From: Deltaproteobacteria bacterium Ga0077539
Lineage (GTDB): Bacteria > Myxococcota_A > Polyangia > Polyangiales > Ga0077539
Length of the DNA stretch: 64,000 bases
Assembly: GCA_001465015.1 (NCBI GenBank)
Contig: LNEO01000123.1
Span: 186,001-250,000 of the forward strand
Reading direction: 5' to 3'
The translations under genes were made by a program, and so were the position numbers. Shown here piece after piece: positions 55,704 through 64,000 of this stretch (its first letter is position 1; each line of letters begins with the position of its first letter). The notes beneath the pieces were generated by a model. The model saw nothing but the letters and a program-made list of their open reading frames with translations. It was not told the DNA's origin and did not search any database.

Positions 55704-56966
55704 TCAGTCGTCCCACGCCGCGGTCGGAGGCTCGGCAGCGTCGCGACCGAACGGTCCCTCGAGACGCAGCACCCACCGCCGCGCGACCTCTTGCTGCACG
55801 CGGCGCAGCAATCGATCCGCGCGCGCGACGTCCGCGCGTCGAGGCAGCTTCGTGCGCTCCCACGCCTCGGCGAGCGGCGCGGTGAGCGACTCGGCCTCCG
55901 CGAGCACGTCGTCGAGCGGGACCTCGCCTTTCTTGATCGCGAACAGCTTCGCTCGAAACTCGCCGCGCACCTCGAACTCGGGCTCACCCGTGCGGAGCCA
56001 CTCGGTCGCGGTCACGATCAAGCGCAGCAGGTTGTACGCGTTCTTCGGACGCAGCTCGCGCGGGAGCTCGAGGCCGGTCGCCGCGTTGCTCGTGGCGAAC
56101 TCGGCGAGCGCAGAGAACTCGTTGCGCTCGAGCAGCCCCTGATCGTGCATCGATCGGTAGAGCTGCTTGACGTACTGCTTGGCCGAAAGCTGCGCGTCGG
56201 CCTCGGTTACCGTGGCCCGCGGTGAGAGCTTCGCGAGCTTGTCGGCCACCTCATCGAGCGTCAGCGTCGGCGCCACGCGCAACCACTCGAGCACGTCGCC
56301 GCGGTGTCGGACGAGCCGGAGGTTTTGCGACAGCTTGTCGAGCTGCGAGGTCGCGTAGCGCCCGAACGAGCCGTAGATCTCTGCGCTCACGAAGGCGTCG
56401 CGCTCTTCGAGGAGCCACTGGCCGATCTCGTCCGTGGCGTGGGCGCTCTTTACGAACAGCGCCTCGAGGGTGTTCGGGTCCGCGCGAAGCGCCTGCTTGA
56501 TGCACTTGGCGACGGCCCAGAACGTGTGACTTCCGTCCTCGTTGACGAGGTCTTCGGGCGGCGCGACGAGCCCCTGCGTCCAAGAGAGCGGCGTCGCGAA
56601 GACGCCGCGAATGTCGGTGTCCGATCCCTCCGTGGCCAGCCCCCAGGCGCGCGAACCCACGGTGGTTTCGAGCACGACGCACGGTCGAAGAGCATCCCAC
56701 GCGTCTGCGCGTCGCTGCGCATAGCGCACCTGGCCGACCTTGCGCGGGACGAGCTCGGTGCGCGCGTAGCGAACCACGCCCACCCCGACGATGTGCACGT
56801 CGAACTCGTCTCTCTCTGGCTCGGCGCGCACGACGCGACCGCTCGCCCCTTGCGGAACGCGCCGCTCGCCCGCCATGCGGTCGACGCCGACGGTCACCTC
56901 GGTGCCGTTGGGCAGCGGGAGCGCGCGCGGATCGATCGCGCCGAGCCCTTTGATGCGAAGGTCCAT
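55704..56966 (-). CDS. Nucleotidyltransferase of the RlaP/YcgL type
   Basis: A 420-residue protein with a polymerase-beta-like nucleotidyltransferase motif: TTVGSRAWGLATEGSDTDIRG near residue 105, the Asp pair being the metal ligands, plus a helical C-terminus. It resembles the RNA-repair-associated nucleotidyltransferase family PF10127, with an extra N-terminal beta domain of about 90 residues. The start MDLRIKGLGAIDPR at 56966 is preferred. It lies 43 bp downstream of a leucine-rich-repeat gene on the same strand and may share its transcript. The transfer substrate is unknown. Confidence 0.82.
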   Translation of the reverse strand: MDLRIKGLGAIDPRALPLPNGTEVTVGVDRMAGERRVPQGASGRVVRAEPERDEFDVHIVGVGVVRYARTELVPRKVGQVRYAQRRADAWDALRPCVVLETTVGSRAWGLATEGSDTDIRGVFATPLSWTQGLVAPPEDLVNEDGSHTFWAVAKCIKQALRADPNTLEALFVKSAHATDEIGQWLLEERDAFVSAEIYGSFGRYATSQLDKLSQNLRLVRHRGDVLEWLRVAPTLTLDEVADKLAKLSPRATVTEADAQLSAKQYVKQLYRSMHDQGLLERNEFSALAEFATSNAATGLELPRELRPKNAYNLLRLIVTATEWLRTGEPEFEVRGEFRAKLFAIKKGEVPLDDVLAEAESLTAPLAEAWERTKLPRRADVARADRLLRRVQQEVARRWVLRLEGPFGRDAAEPPTAAWDD

Positions 56967-57009
56967 GGGCCGCAGCATTGCGTCGCCGCCGGGCGCGCGT
57001 CGAGGGGGA

Positions 57010-58821
57010 TCAGGACAAGTAGATCCGCGCGCCAAACGTGTCCCTGAGCAGCGACACGTCTTGCGGATCGAGGCCTTCTTTCGAGACCGAGATGCGTTGA
57101 ACGCGCTCCGCGAACGGGGCTTTCGCGATGACCGCTCCGTCGCCGGGAGAGAGCTTCCAGTACATGATCTCGAGCGACTCGAGCTGGGCCGAGCGCTTGT
57201 GAGCGCACAGGTATTCGAGCGCCTGACTCCCGAGCCCGTAGTTGCTCGAGAGGTTGAGCAAGCGGAGCTTCTCGATGTGTGGACAGTCGAGCAAGTCCGC
57301 CATGGCGTCGGGGTCGAGCTCTGTGTTGTACAGGTTGAGATCGACGCACGCCGACAGCCAGACGGCGTTCGCCCAGATCGAAGGCGGGCTCTTCGCGGTG
57401 CGCTTCTTGGGCGCCTTGGGCTTGGCGCCGTAACCCGCGGTCCCGAGCGCGTTGCCCGAGAGGTTCACGACGCGGGGCCTCGCGGCGGCGCTGATCGACC
57501 CGAGCTCTTCGAACGCCTTCGTCGTCACGCCGTTGTATTGCACGTCGAGCACGCGCAGCGAGCCGAGGTTCTGACTGGTCAAGAGCGCGACGAAGCCCTT
57601 GTCGCCGATCTCGTTCTGCCCGAGGTAGAGCTCTTCGAGCGACGACGCTGCGGCCCAATCCGCGAGCGCGCGAGCGCCCTCGGCCTTCACGAGCGGATCG
57701 ACGGAGTTGCCCTCGAGCGAGAGCTTGCGCAGTCGCGTGATGACCTTGTTCGCGCAGAGCGACGCCACGCCCTCGTCGCCGATCTCGTTGGCGCCGAAGT
57801 CGAGCGCTTCGAGCCGCGAGAGCCGCTTGCTGCTGAGCAGCGCCTTCGCCCCCTTCGCGCGCGCGTCGTTGTACTTGACGCGGAGTCGCTCGACGCCATC
57901 GAGCCAAGGCGCCTTCGCGAGAGCGGTGAAATCGGCGGGCTTGAGGTGGTTGTGGCCGACGTCCAGCTCGACGAGCGGCCCGGTCTTCGGCGCGGCGACG
58001 AGCGCCTTGATGCCCCGAGATTTGCCGTTGTTGTTGTGCAGGCTCAACCGCTCGAGCGTCGGCCACGCCTTGCTCGCAGCGATCGCTTCGAACAGCGCGG
58101 TGCCTCCCTCGAAGTAGTCGAAATCGAGGCCGAGCACCGACGGAGGCAACGCGTCGAAGAGCGCGTCGATGTCGATGCCCAGCGAGCGCGACACCCTGAA
58201 AAAGACCGGTCGACCGTCGAGCGCGCGAACGATCTCGAGCGCGACGGCCGCGTCCTTGCCGAACAAGGTGACGTGGCGAAGTTTGGGAGCGCGCGTCGGG
58301 TCCGCGGCGAGCCAGCGCGCTCGCTCGACGTCCTCGGGACGCACGAGGGCGGTCGAGTCGCCGGCGAGAGCCAGCGCGGGCTTTCCCTTCATCGCGAGGT
58401 CGATCGCGCCGCCTGCGAGATAACGGTCCGTTGGCGCGAGGTCCGCGCACACTTCGTTGGCCAGGATGGCGAGCGACTCTCGCTCGAGCTCGCTCTCGCA
58501 GCCCGAGAGCACGTTGATGATCCCTGGCCAGCGGTAGTACGAAGCGGCGCTGCTCGCGCCCCACGCGCGAACGGCGGCGATCCTGCGGTCGCGGTCGAGG
58601 TCGAGCCCGAACACCTCGCGAAAGCTCTTCGAGTCGTACACCGTCACGTGCTCGGGGACCGCGTGCTGCTCGGTCAGCGAGTCGCCGAGGACGACGCTGG
58701 GCCGTCCGCTCTGCGGGAGCTCGAAGGCGAGCTTCGCGCCAGAGGCTGCGATCACGCGGTCTCGCTCTTCGTCCGAGACCGACTGCAAAGGAGTGAGCTG
58801 AACCCAGATGTTCTCGTCCAT
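57010..58821 (-). CDS. Leucine-rich-repeat protein (ribonuclease-inhibitor-like)
   Basis: A 603-residue soluble protein. The N-terminal half is of unknown fold (MDENIWVQLTPLQSVSDEE); from about residue 230 there are regular repeats of LxxLxxLxLxxNxI type, such as LVELDVGHNHLKPADFTALA, LEALDFGANEIGDEGVASL and LEELYLGQNEIGDKGFVALL, of 26-29 residues, as in ribonuclease-inhibitor-like LRR. The repeats bind proteins. No signal peptide, so intracellular. It is between a methyltransferase and a nucleotidyltransferase gene. Confidence 0.85.
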   Translation of the reverse strand: MDENIWVQLTPLQSVSDEERDRVIAASGAKLAFELPQSGRPSVVLGDSLTEQHAVPEHVTVYDSKSFREVFGLDLDRDRRIAAVRAWGASSAASYYRWPGIINVLSGCESELERESLAILANEVCADLAPTDRYLAGGAIDLAMKGKPALALAGDSTALVRPEDVERARWLAADPTRAPKLRHVTLFGKDAAVALEIVRALDGRPVFFRVSRSLGIDIDALFDALPPSVLGLDFDYFEGGTALFEAIAASKAWPTLERLSLHNNNGKSRGIKALVAAPKTGPLVELDVGHNHLKPADFTALAKAPWLDGVERLRVKYNDARAKGAKALLSSKRLSRLEALDFGANEIGDEGVASLCANKVITRLRKLSLEGNSVDPLVKAEGARALADWAAASSLEELYLGQNEIGDKGFVALLTSQNLGSLRVLDVQYNGVTTKAFEELGSISAAARPRVVNLSGNALGTAGYGAKPKAPKKRTAKSPPSIWANAVWLSACVDLNLYNTELDPDAMADLLDCPHIEKLRLLNLSSNYGLGSQALEYLCAHKRSAQLESLEIMYWKLSPGDGAVIAKAPFAERVQRISVSKEGLDPQDVSLLRDTFGARIYLS

Positions 58822-58839
58822 CGGGGCGACTATACCCGC

Positions 58840-59637
58840 TCAGCGGCGGCGCGCGACGAGGGTGAAGAGCGCGTCCGAAAAGAGCCTGAACTCACCCCAC
58901 GCGCGCACGAGCGGCTCGACGCGGCGCGAGCGGCGCGCCCGATGCACCGGCGACTCGACGAGCTCGAGCCCCTCGCTGCGCAGCACGTTCGCGACGTGAT
59001 TTCCGACGGGAAACACTCCCACGTCGTAGCCCTTCGCGCCGCGCCGCCACTCGACGTAGCGACGCCCCAGCGAGTGCGACAACACGCTGGCGCCGGCGAG
59101 CCCATAGTGCGGATCGCTCTTGAGCCAGTGAGGCGAAAACCGGTTGGGGCCGTAGATGTACGCGACGCCTCCGGGCGCCAGGACCCTGGCGATCTCTCGC
59201 AGGCACGCGTCGGCGTCGCGGCAGTGTTCGATCACGTCGACGAAGGTGACGACGTCGAACGATCGGTCGTCGAACGGCAGCGCCTCGCCCTGCGCGGTGC
59301 GAAACGTCGCAGTGATCCCCCACCCCTTTGCGCGCAGACGCCCCGCCTCGAGCACCCAGTCTTCGGGCTCGATGCCCGTCACGCTCGCGCCGCGCTCGGC
59401 CATCACGCACGCGAGCGCTCCGGTCTGGCAGCCCACGTCGAGCGCTCGGGCGCCGCGCAGCGTTCGCTGGGCCTCGATGGCGTCGGCGATCTTTCGGCAC
59501 TCTTCGACGCGGCGCTCGAAGTGCGCGAGCCACTTGTCTGCGGCCGGGTCGCTCCAGTCGATGACGCGACCCCAGTATTCGAGAAACGCTTGATCTCTCG
59601 GGTCGCTCGCGCGTGGACCCTTCGCCCGATCGGTCAT
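58840..59637 (-). CDS. SAM-dependent methyltransferase (class I)
   Basis: A 265-residue class I methyltransferase. The SAM-binding motif ALDVGCQTGALACVMAERGA is near residue 65, with ITATFRTAQGEALPFDDRSF and VVTFVDVIEHCRDADACLRE following, a typical UbiE/Methyltransf_11 layout. The last third is Arg-rich. It starts just after the inositol-3-phosphate synthase stop and is probably co-transcribed with it. The substrate is unknown; a lipid head group is a guess from the context. Confidence 0.85.
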   Translation of the reverse strand: MTDRAKGPRASDPRDQAFLEYWGRVIDWSDPAADKWLAHFERRVEECRKIADAIEAQRTLRGARALDVGCQTGALACVMAERGASVTGIEPEDWVLEAGRLRAKGWGITATFRTAQGEALPFDDRSFDVVTFVDVIEHCRDADACLREIARVLAPGGVAYIYGPNRFSPHWLKSDPHYGLAGASVLSHSLGRRYVEWRRGAKGYDVGVFPVGNHVANVLRSEGLELVESPVHRARRSRRVEPLVRAWGEFRLFSDALFTLVARRR

Positions 59638-59644
59638 GGCTGGC

Positions 59645-60958
<1,314 letters not shown>

Positions 60959-61219
60959 GGGTTCTCGGAGCGGGCGCGGACCCTATCACAGACGCGAACG
61001 CGCAACGCGGCACGCGCAGAGGGAGCGACGGGAACGACCGCAGCACGGGACCAACGACGCGCTTCAGCGGTGTCCAGCGCGTCTGCCACGACGCTGGGCA
61101 TTGTGAGCCCGCAGGTTCCGCCTGCGCAGAACGGCTCGTCGACGGTTTGCACGGCGCGCGGGGTGTGATTGCGGTTCGTCATGTCGCGGCCCGGCCAACT
61201 GATTGCTGGATGTGGATGC
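60959..61219. other. Intergenic stretch beside the transposase remnant
   Basis: About 260 bp between the inositol synthase start and the recognisable part of the transposase remnant. The frame of the remnant continues through it, but the sequence no longer resembles any family. I see no clear repeat, terminator or tRNA. It may include the right or left end of the old insertion sequence. Confidence 0.35.
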
Positions 61220-62285
61220 GGAGAAAGACGCAGCCGCCAAACGGCGATCTCGCGGGCGACGCGGTCCTTGCCCCAACGCGACATCATCGCGCGACCCAGT
61301 TTTTCAAGAAGTTGCCAGAAGTCCCGCAGCTTCTTCACTGCGGACGCGATGTTCTCCGCCGAAAACGAACGCTCCGCGGCGTTCCAGAGCTCGTGCGCCC
61401 CGTCGCACACCACGCTCACCGCGAGCTCCGGACGCTGCGCGAGCGCCGCCTTGCAGTCGTCTCGAAGCGCGTCACACAGCTCGTCGATCGACTCGTTTGG
61501 CATTCGGTCGTAGCGGATAGCACCCAGTATTTTGCCTTGTGAATCGTGCCAGCTCATCGTCCCGCAGTACGCCATCTCGAACAGGCGCTCGATCGGTCGC
61601 TTCGCAGCGTTCTTCTTCGGTCGCACAGCAGGACGCTTGCGCGCGCACTCGACGGGTAGGCTCACGCGATCGATTGACAGCACGATTCCTGAGGTCTATC
61701 GGGCACTGAGACGGCGCGAGCACACTGCTCTTCGACGGTGTCTCGACGCTCCATGTAGGGCTTGCCGATGGCCTGCGTTTGCTTCCCCGCATAGAGTAGC
61801 AGTCGCAATTTCAAGGCGATCTCTTGTGTTTCTCACTGTGGACCATGCTCGACGAGCATGGCCATCGCAGCGCTGGTCGCAGGGACCCAGTGCTTCACGG
61901 CGCCGCATCCAGCGATCACTGGGTCGTACGTCTCGCTGTTGGGCAAGCCATCGGGCGCGTAAATTGAGCGGACGATGGTGATCGGACCGGAGCGAGAGAA
62001 GAGCGTGACGGCGCGACGACAGCGCACGCAGAGAGTGCGTCCATCCTGTATTTTCATCGGCGAAATGCGATCGCACGCGGACGCGATGGTGGTGAGGATC
62101 GCACGCTCGACGAAAGTCGAGATGTCGGCGACCAGCGATTCGACTGCGGGGAAGTACAGGGGCTCGTCGCTGCGCGGGTGCCGGGCCGCCTTCGCGATCA
62201 ACGGAAGAACATCGGCGAGAACATAGCGAAGAGGCTCGACCTCTGCGCCGAGTTGAAGCATCATGGGCTTGGAACATCCGTGCAT
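61220..62285 (-). pseudogene. Decayed ISKra4-like transposase
   Basis: Two pieces of one transposase in different frames. The first (from 62285 to about 61833) has RTLCVRCRRAVTLFSRSGPI and TIVRSIYAPDGLP, like the N-terminal region; the second (61683 to about 61220) has MAYCGTMSWHDSQGKILGAI, RYDRMPNESIDELCDALRDD and LAVSVVCDGAHELWN, matching the core (family form YxGTxSFxDxxGxxLxTIRY and ADGAxxNW). Between them an in-frame TAG and frameshifts stop translation. The DDE-type region after it (VDFFHA in relatives) is lost. Family assignment rests on memory of ISKra4 sequences. No terminal inverted repeats were found. Confidence 0.6.
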
Positions 62286-62563
62286 GGGTGACGTGGAAAT
62301 TCCCTACTGCAACGGCTCTGCCTTGCTGTCGCGCACAATCTCGTCGGCCTTTGTCAGCGCGGGTCGGAGCTCCCGCACGACCTGCAATCACACCCCAGGT
62401 CACTTCTGTTCGCGGAATTCGGGGTGGCGTCGAGCGATTCGAAACAGACGCTTCGTGGCGGACTAATCCGAGTTGGGATCAGTTCGAAGTCGGCTGTCGA
62501 ATTGCTCGAAATCCGGCAGGCGGTTCCCGTGTTGGCATTGTTGACTGATCGAAGGAGGCGAGC
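62286..62563. other. Intergenic stretch upstream of a lipoprotein gene
   Basis: 278 bp with no recognised coding or RNA gene. It holds the promoter of the following lipoprotein gene; a strong ribosome site GAAGGAGG is at 62551-62558. The GC content is lower than in most of the window, consistent with the mobile-element remnant next door. Confidence 0.4.
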
Positions 62564-63403
62564 ATGCGATTTTCATCGATTCTAGGGCTTTCTGGGCTGC
62601 TTTGCGCAGCCGCATCGGGTTGCGGCCCAACGCCTGGCGTACCACCGCCACCGACACCGCTTCTGACCAGCGGCTACATGCCTGGCACGACGAATCGCGC
62701 AGCCAACGACCCCATCGAGATGGTGGTTCGGAGCGAAGGTCCTTTCTTCGACAGCGCAGCACAGAGCCTCGTTCGTTCGGCCGTTCGCCTCGTGCGTTGG
62801 CCGGCGCTCCAGTCGGTAGAGATCTCGCCCATCAGAGAACCCACCGACGAAGTCGTCCAAGCCGCAATCCACATTCACACGTTCAGGCTAATGCCACGAG
62901 ATGTTCTTCAGCCTGGATGGTACGCGGTGGTGGCCAATCGAGCGAGTCTCGGCCGTACACAACCCGCTCCCCATTCGACGGTCGAGCTGGCCGAAATGGG
63001 CCTCGTCGCGTTTCCGTTTCGCGTTGGATCAGCACCACGAGTGCTCCGCGTGGATCAGTGCCTGCCTCGGTCGCTCGGGGTTCGAGTCAACGTGCTCTTC
63101 TCAGAGTCTGTGACACTCGGCTCCGATCGGTCGAACGGCATTTCGCTCGAATCTGGCGGGGTGCCTTTGGCCTGCACGCTCGCGGGCAGCGGAGTCCTGA
63201 GCCGCTACACATTCGACTGTCCGTCGCTGCGTGAGGACCAAGATCTGACCGTACGTGTCGGAGAGAGTGTCTGCTCACCGAGCGGTCCTTGCATGCAGCA
63301 AGGCATCGCGCCAGGTTCCGCCGAGTTCTCGCTGACGCGCACATCGACCGTGACGATCGAGAGTGGATGCCGGTCGCTAGTTGCTCGAATCGAGGTTCCG
63401 TAG
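62564..63403 (+). CDS. Lipoprotein of unknown function
   Basis: A 279-residue lipoprotein with lipobox AAASGC near residue 20 and a short Pro-rich linker (PPPPTP) but no Asp tether. The mature part is beta-rich with several Cys (VDQCLPRSLG, LACTLAG, FDCPSL, SVCSPSGPCMQ, SGCRSL), likely disulphide-bonded, and no family is recognised. ATG 62564 has a strong GAAGGAGG upstream. GC content is slightly lower than its neighbours, consistent with late acquisition beside an insertion-sequence remnant. Confidence 0.75.
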   Translation: MRFSSILGLSGLLCAAASGCGPTPGVPPPPTPLLTSGYMPGTTNRAANDPIEMVVRSEGPFFDSAAQSLVRSAVRLVRWPALQSVEISPIREPTDEVVQAAIHIHTFRLMPRDVLQPGWYAVVANRASLGRTQPAPHSTVELAEMGLVAFPFRVGSAPRVLRVDQCLPRSLGVRVNVLFSESVTLGSDRSNGISLESGGVPLACTLAGSGVLSRYTFDCPSLREDQDLTVRVGESVCSPSGPCMQQGIAPGSAEFSLTRTSTVTIESGCRSLVARIEVP

Positions 63404-63632
63404 CGTCGTAGACGGTGCGTCAATGGTCTGCGGGCATGCACGGCTACTGGCGGCCGCTCGAACAGAACTCCGACTACACATCCGCGACTGAAGGTGCAAC
63501 CGAGGGACGGACTGCGTGCTCGATAGTGACCCAGAGCACCTCGCCTTCGTCGACCGTTCGAACATCGCCAGGAAAAACACGTCGGCGCGCGATCGCCACC
63601 TTGTCGACGCGTCGGCTGGTACACTCCTTGTC

Positions 63633-64000
63633 ATGGCGAATCGACGATGGTTGCTGCGAGCGGTCGCAAGTGTCGCGGCGCTCGCGATGGTTGCGACTGG
63701 ATCGGAGGCGGTGGCGCAAACGTGTACGGGCGTTCCGTATTTCGAAGCGTGCCTCGACGCGGTGGGCGGCCGACCGATGGGCGGAGGCGGGATGCGCGAT
63801 CCGTCGCGGATCATCGATGACGTCTTTCAAACCAACGACGTCCCGCCGCGATTTGCGCCGCAGCTCACCTTCGCGCAGCCCATCATCGCGCGCAGCGATT
63901 GGAACGGGTGCACAGGCACCTCTCGCTTCAATCCCGGCGGAGGCACCGACCCGCGGCAGTACACCGCGTACACGTGCAGCACCCAGACGCCGATGATCTC
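63633..64000 (+). CDS. Secreted protein of unknown function (3' end outside window)
   Basis: The frame runs from ATG 63633 to the window edge, 122 codons visible without a stop. It starts with a signal peptide (MANRRWLLRAVASVAALAMV, cleavage near SEAVAQ) and continues with Cys-containing mature sequence (TCTGVPYFEACLDAVGG, DWNGCTGTSRFNPGG, TAYTCSTQTP). The Gly-rich PMGGGGMRDP is low-complexity. No lipobox, no recognised family from this part. The 229 bp before it hold no other gene. Confidence 0.75.
   Translation, partial: MANRRWLLRAVASVAALAMVATGSEAVAQTCTGVPYFEACLDAVGGRPMGGGGMRDPSRIIDDVFQTNDVPPRFAPQLTFAQPIIARSDWNGCTGTSRFNPGGGTDPRQYTAYTCSTQTPMI

Noticed and set aside
61696-62403. A 235-codon minus-strand frame in the transposase region
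   Set aside because: It is in a different frame from the transposase-like matches and has no family resemblance.

Overview
This is a 64 kb high-GC window from what looks like a myxobacterium (Myxococcota, probably a Polyangiales or Sandaracinaceae-like lineage). The clues are the very strong third-position GC bias, many lipoproteins with Asp/Ala-rich tethers, an IgGFc-binding-type surface protein, a Ser/Thr kinase with an AgmX-like periplasmic tail, an FHA-GAF-sigma54 activator, and a bacterial topoisomerase VI. I infer the taxon from gene content; there is no rRNA gene in the window to confirm it.

Layout. 0-5 kb: a TetR regulator cut by the left edge and a divergent hydroxylase-SDR-GST set with a perfect TetR-type operator between them, then an IgGFc-type lipoprotein. 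5-14 kb: topoisomerase VI B and A subunits, an unknown gene, RNase J and a large beta-barrel-like outer-membrane protein. 14-21 kb: RadA, glyoxalase I, a di-haem peroxidase lipoprotein, five tRNA genes in two divergent groups, an FHA/winged-helix protein and a Ser/Thr kinase. 21-25.5 kb: a small lipoprotein, a VanW protein, CoaBC, a zinc-ribbon/CD225 membrane protein and a small unknown. 25.5-32.5 kb: the glyoxylate shunt (malate synthase, isocitrate lyase) with a divergent ScfR/RamB-type regulator, ArgG and a shortened acyl-CoA-dehydrogenase-like protein. 32.6-40.3 kb: one 2578-residue TPR protein. 40.5-50.4 kb: large lipoproteins (serine hydrolase, penicillin acylase, lamin-tail/Cys-rich protein, PHP-domain protein). 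50.5-61 kb: a HEAT lipoprotein, the sigma54 activator, a tiny Cys-rich lipoprotein overlapping a ferritin-like diiron protein, an RlaP-type nucleotidyltransferase, a leucine-rich-repeat protein, a methyltransferase and inositol-3-phosphate synthase. 61-64 kb: a decayed ISKra4-like transposase, another lipoprotein, and a secreted protein cut by the right edge.

How it fits together. Most of the window is ordinary chromosome: central metabolism, tRNAs, DNA repair and RNA decay. The unusual parts are the topoisomerase VI pair with its histone-H1-like tail and an operator-like palindrome in front of it, the set of Asp-tethered surface lipoproteins, the giant TPR protein, and several gene pairs of unknown purpose (FHA-winged helix with kinase, Cys-rich lipoprotein with diiron protein). 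I saw no CRISPR array, prophage or clear defence island. Many very long open frames on the opposite strand of real genes are composition artefacts and were left out.
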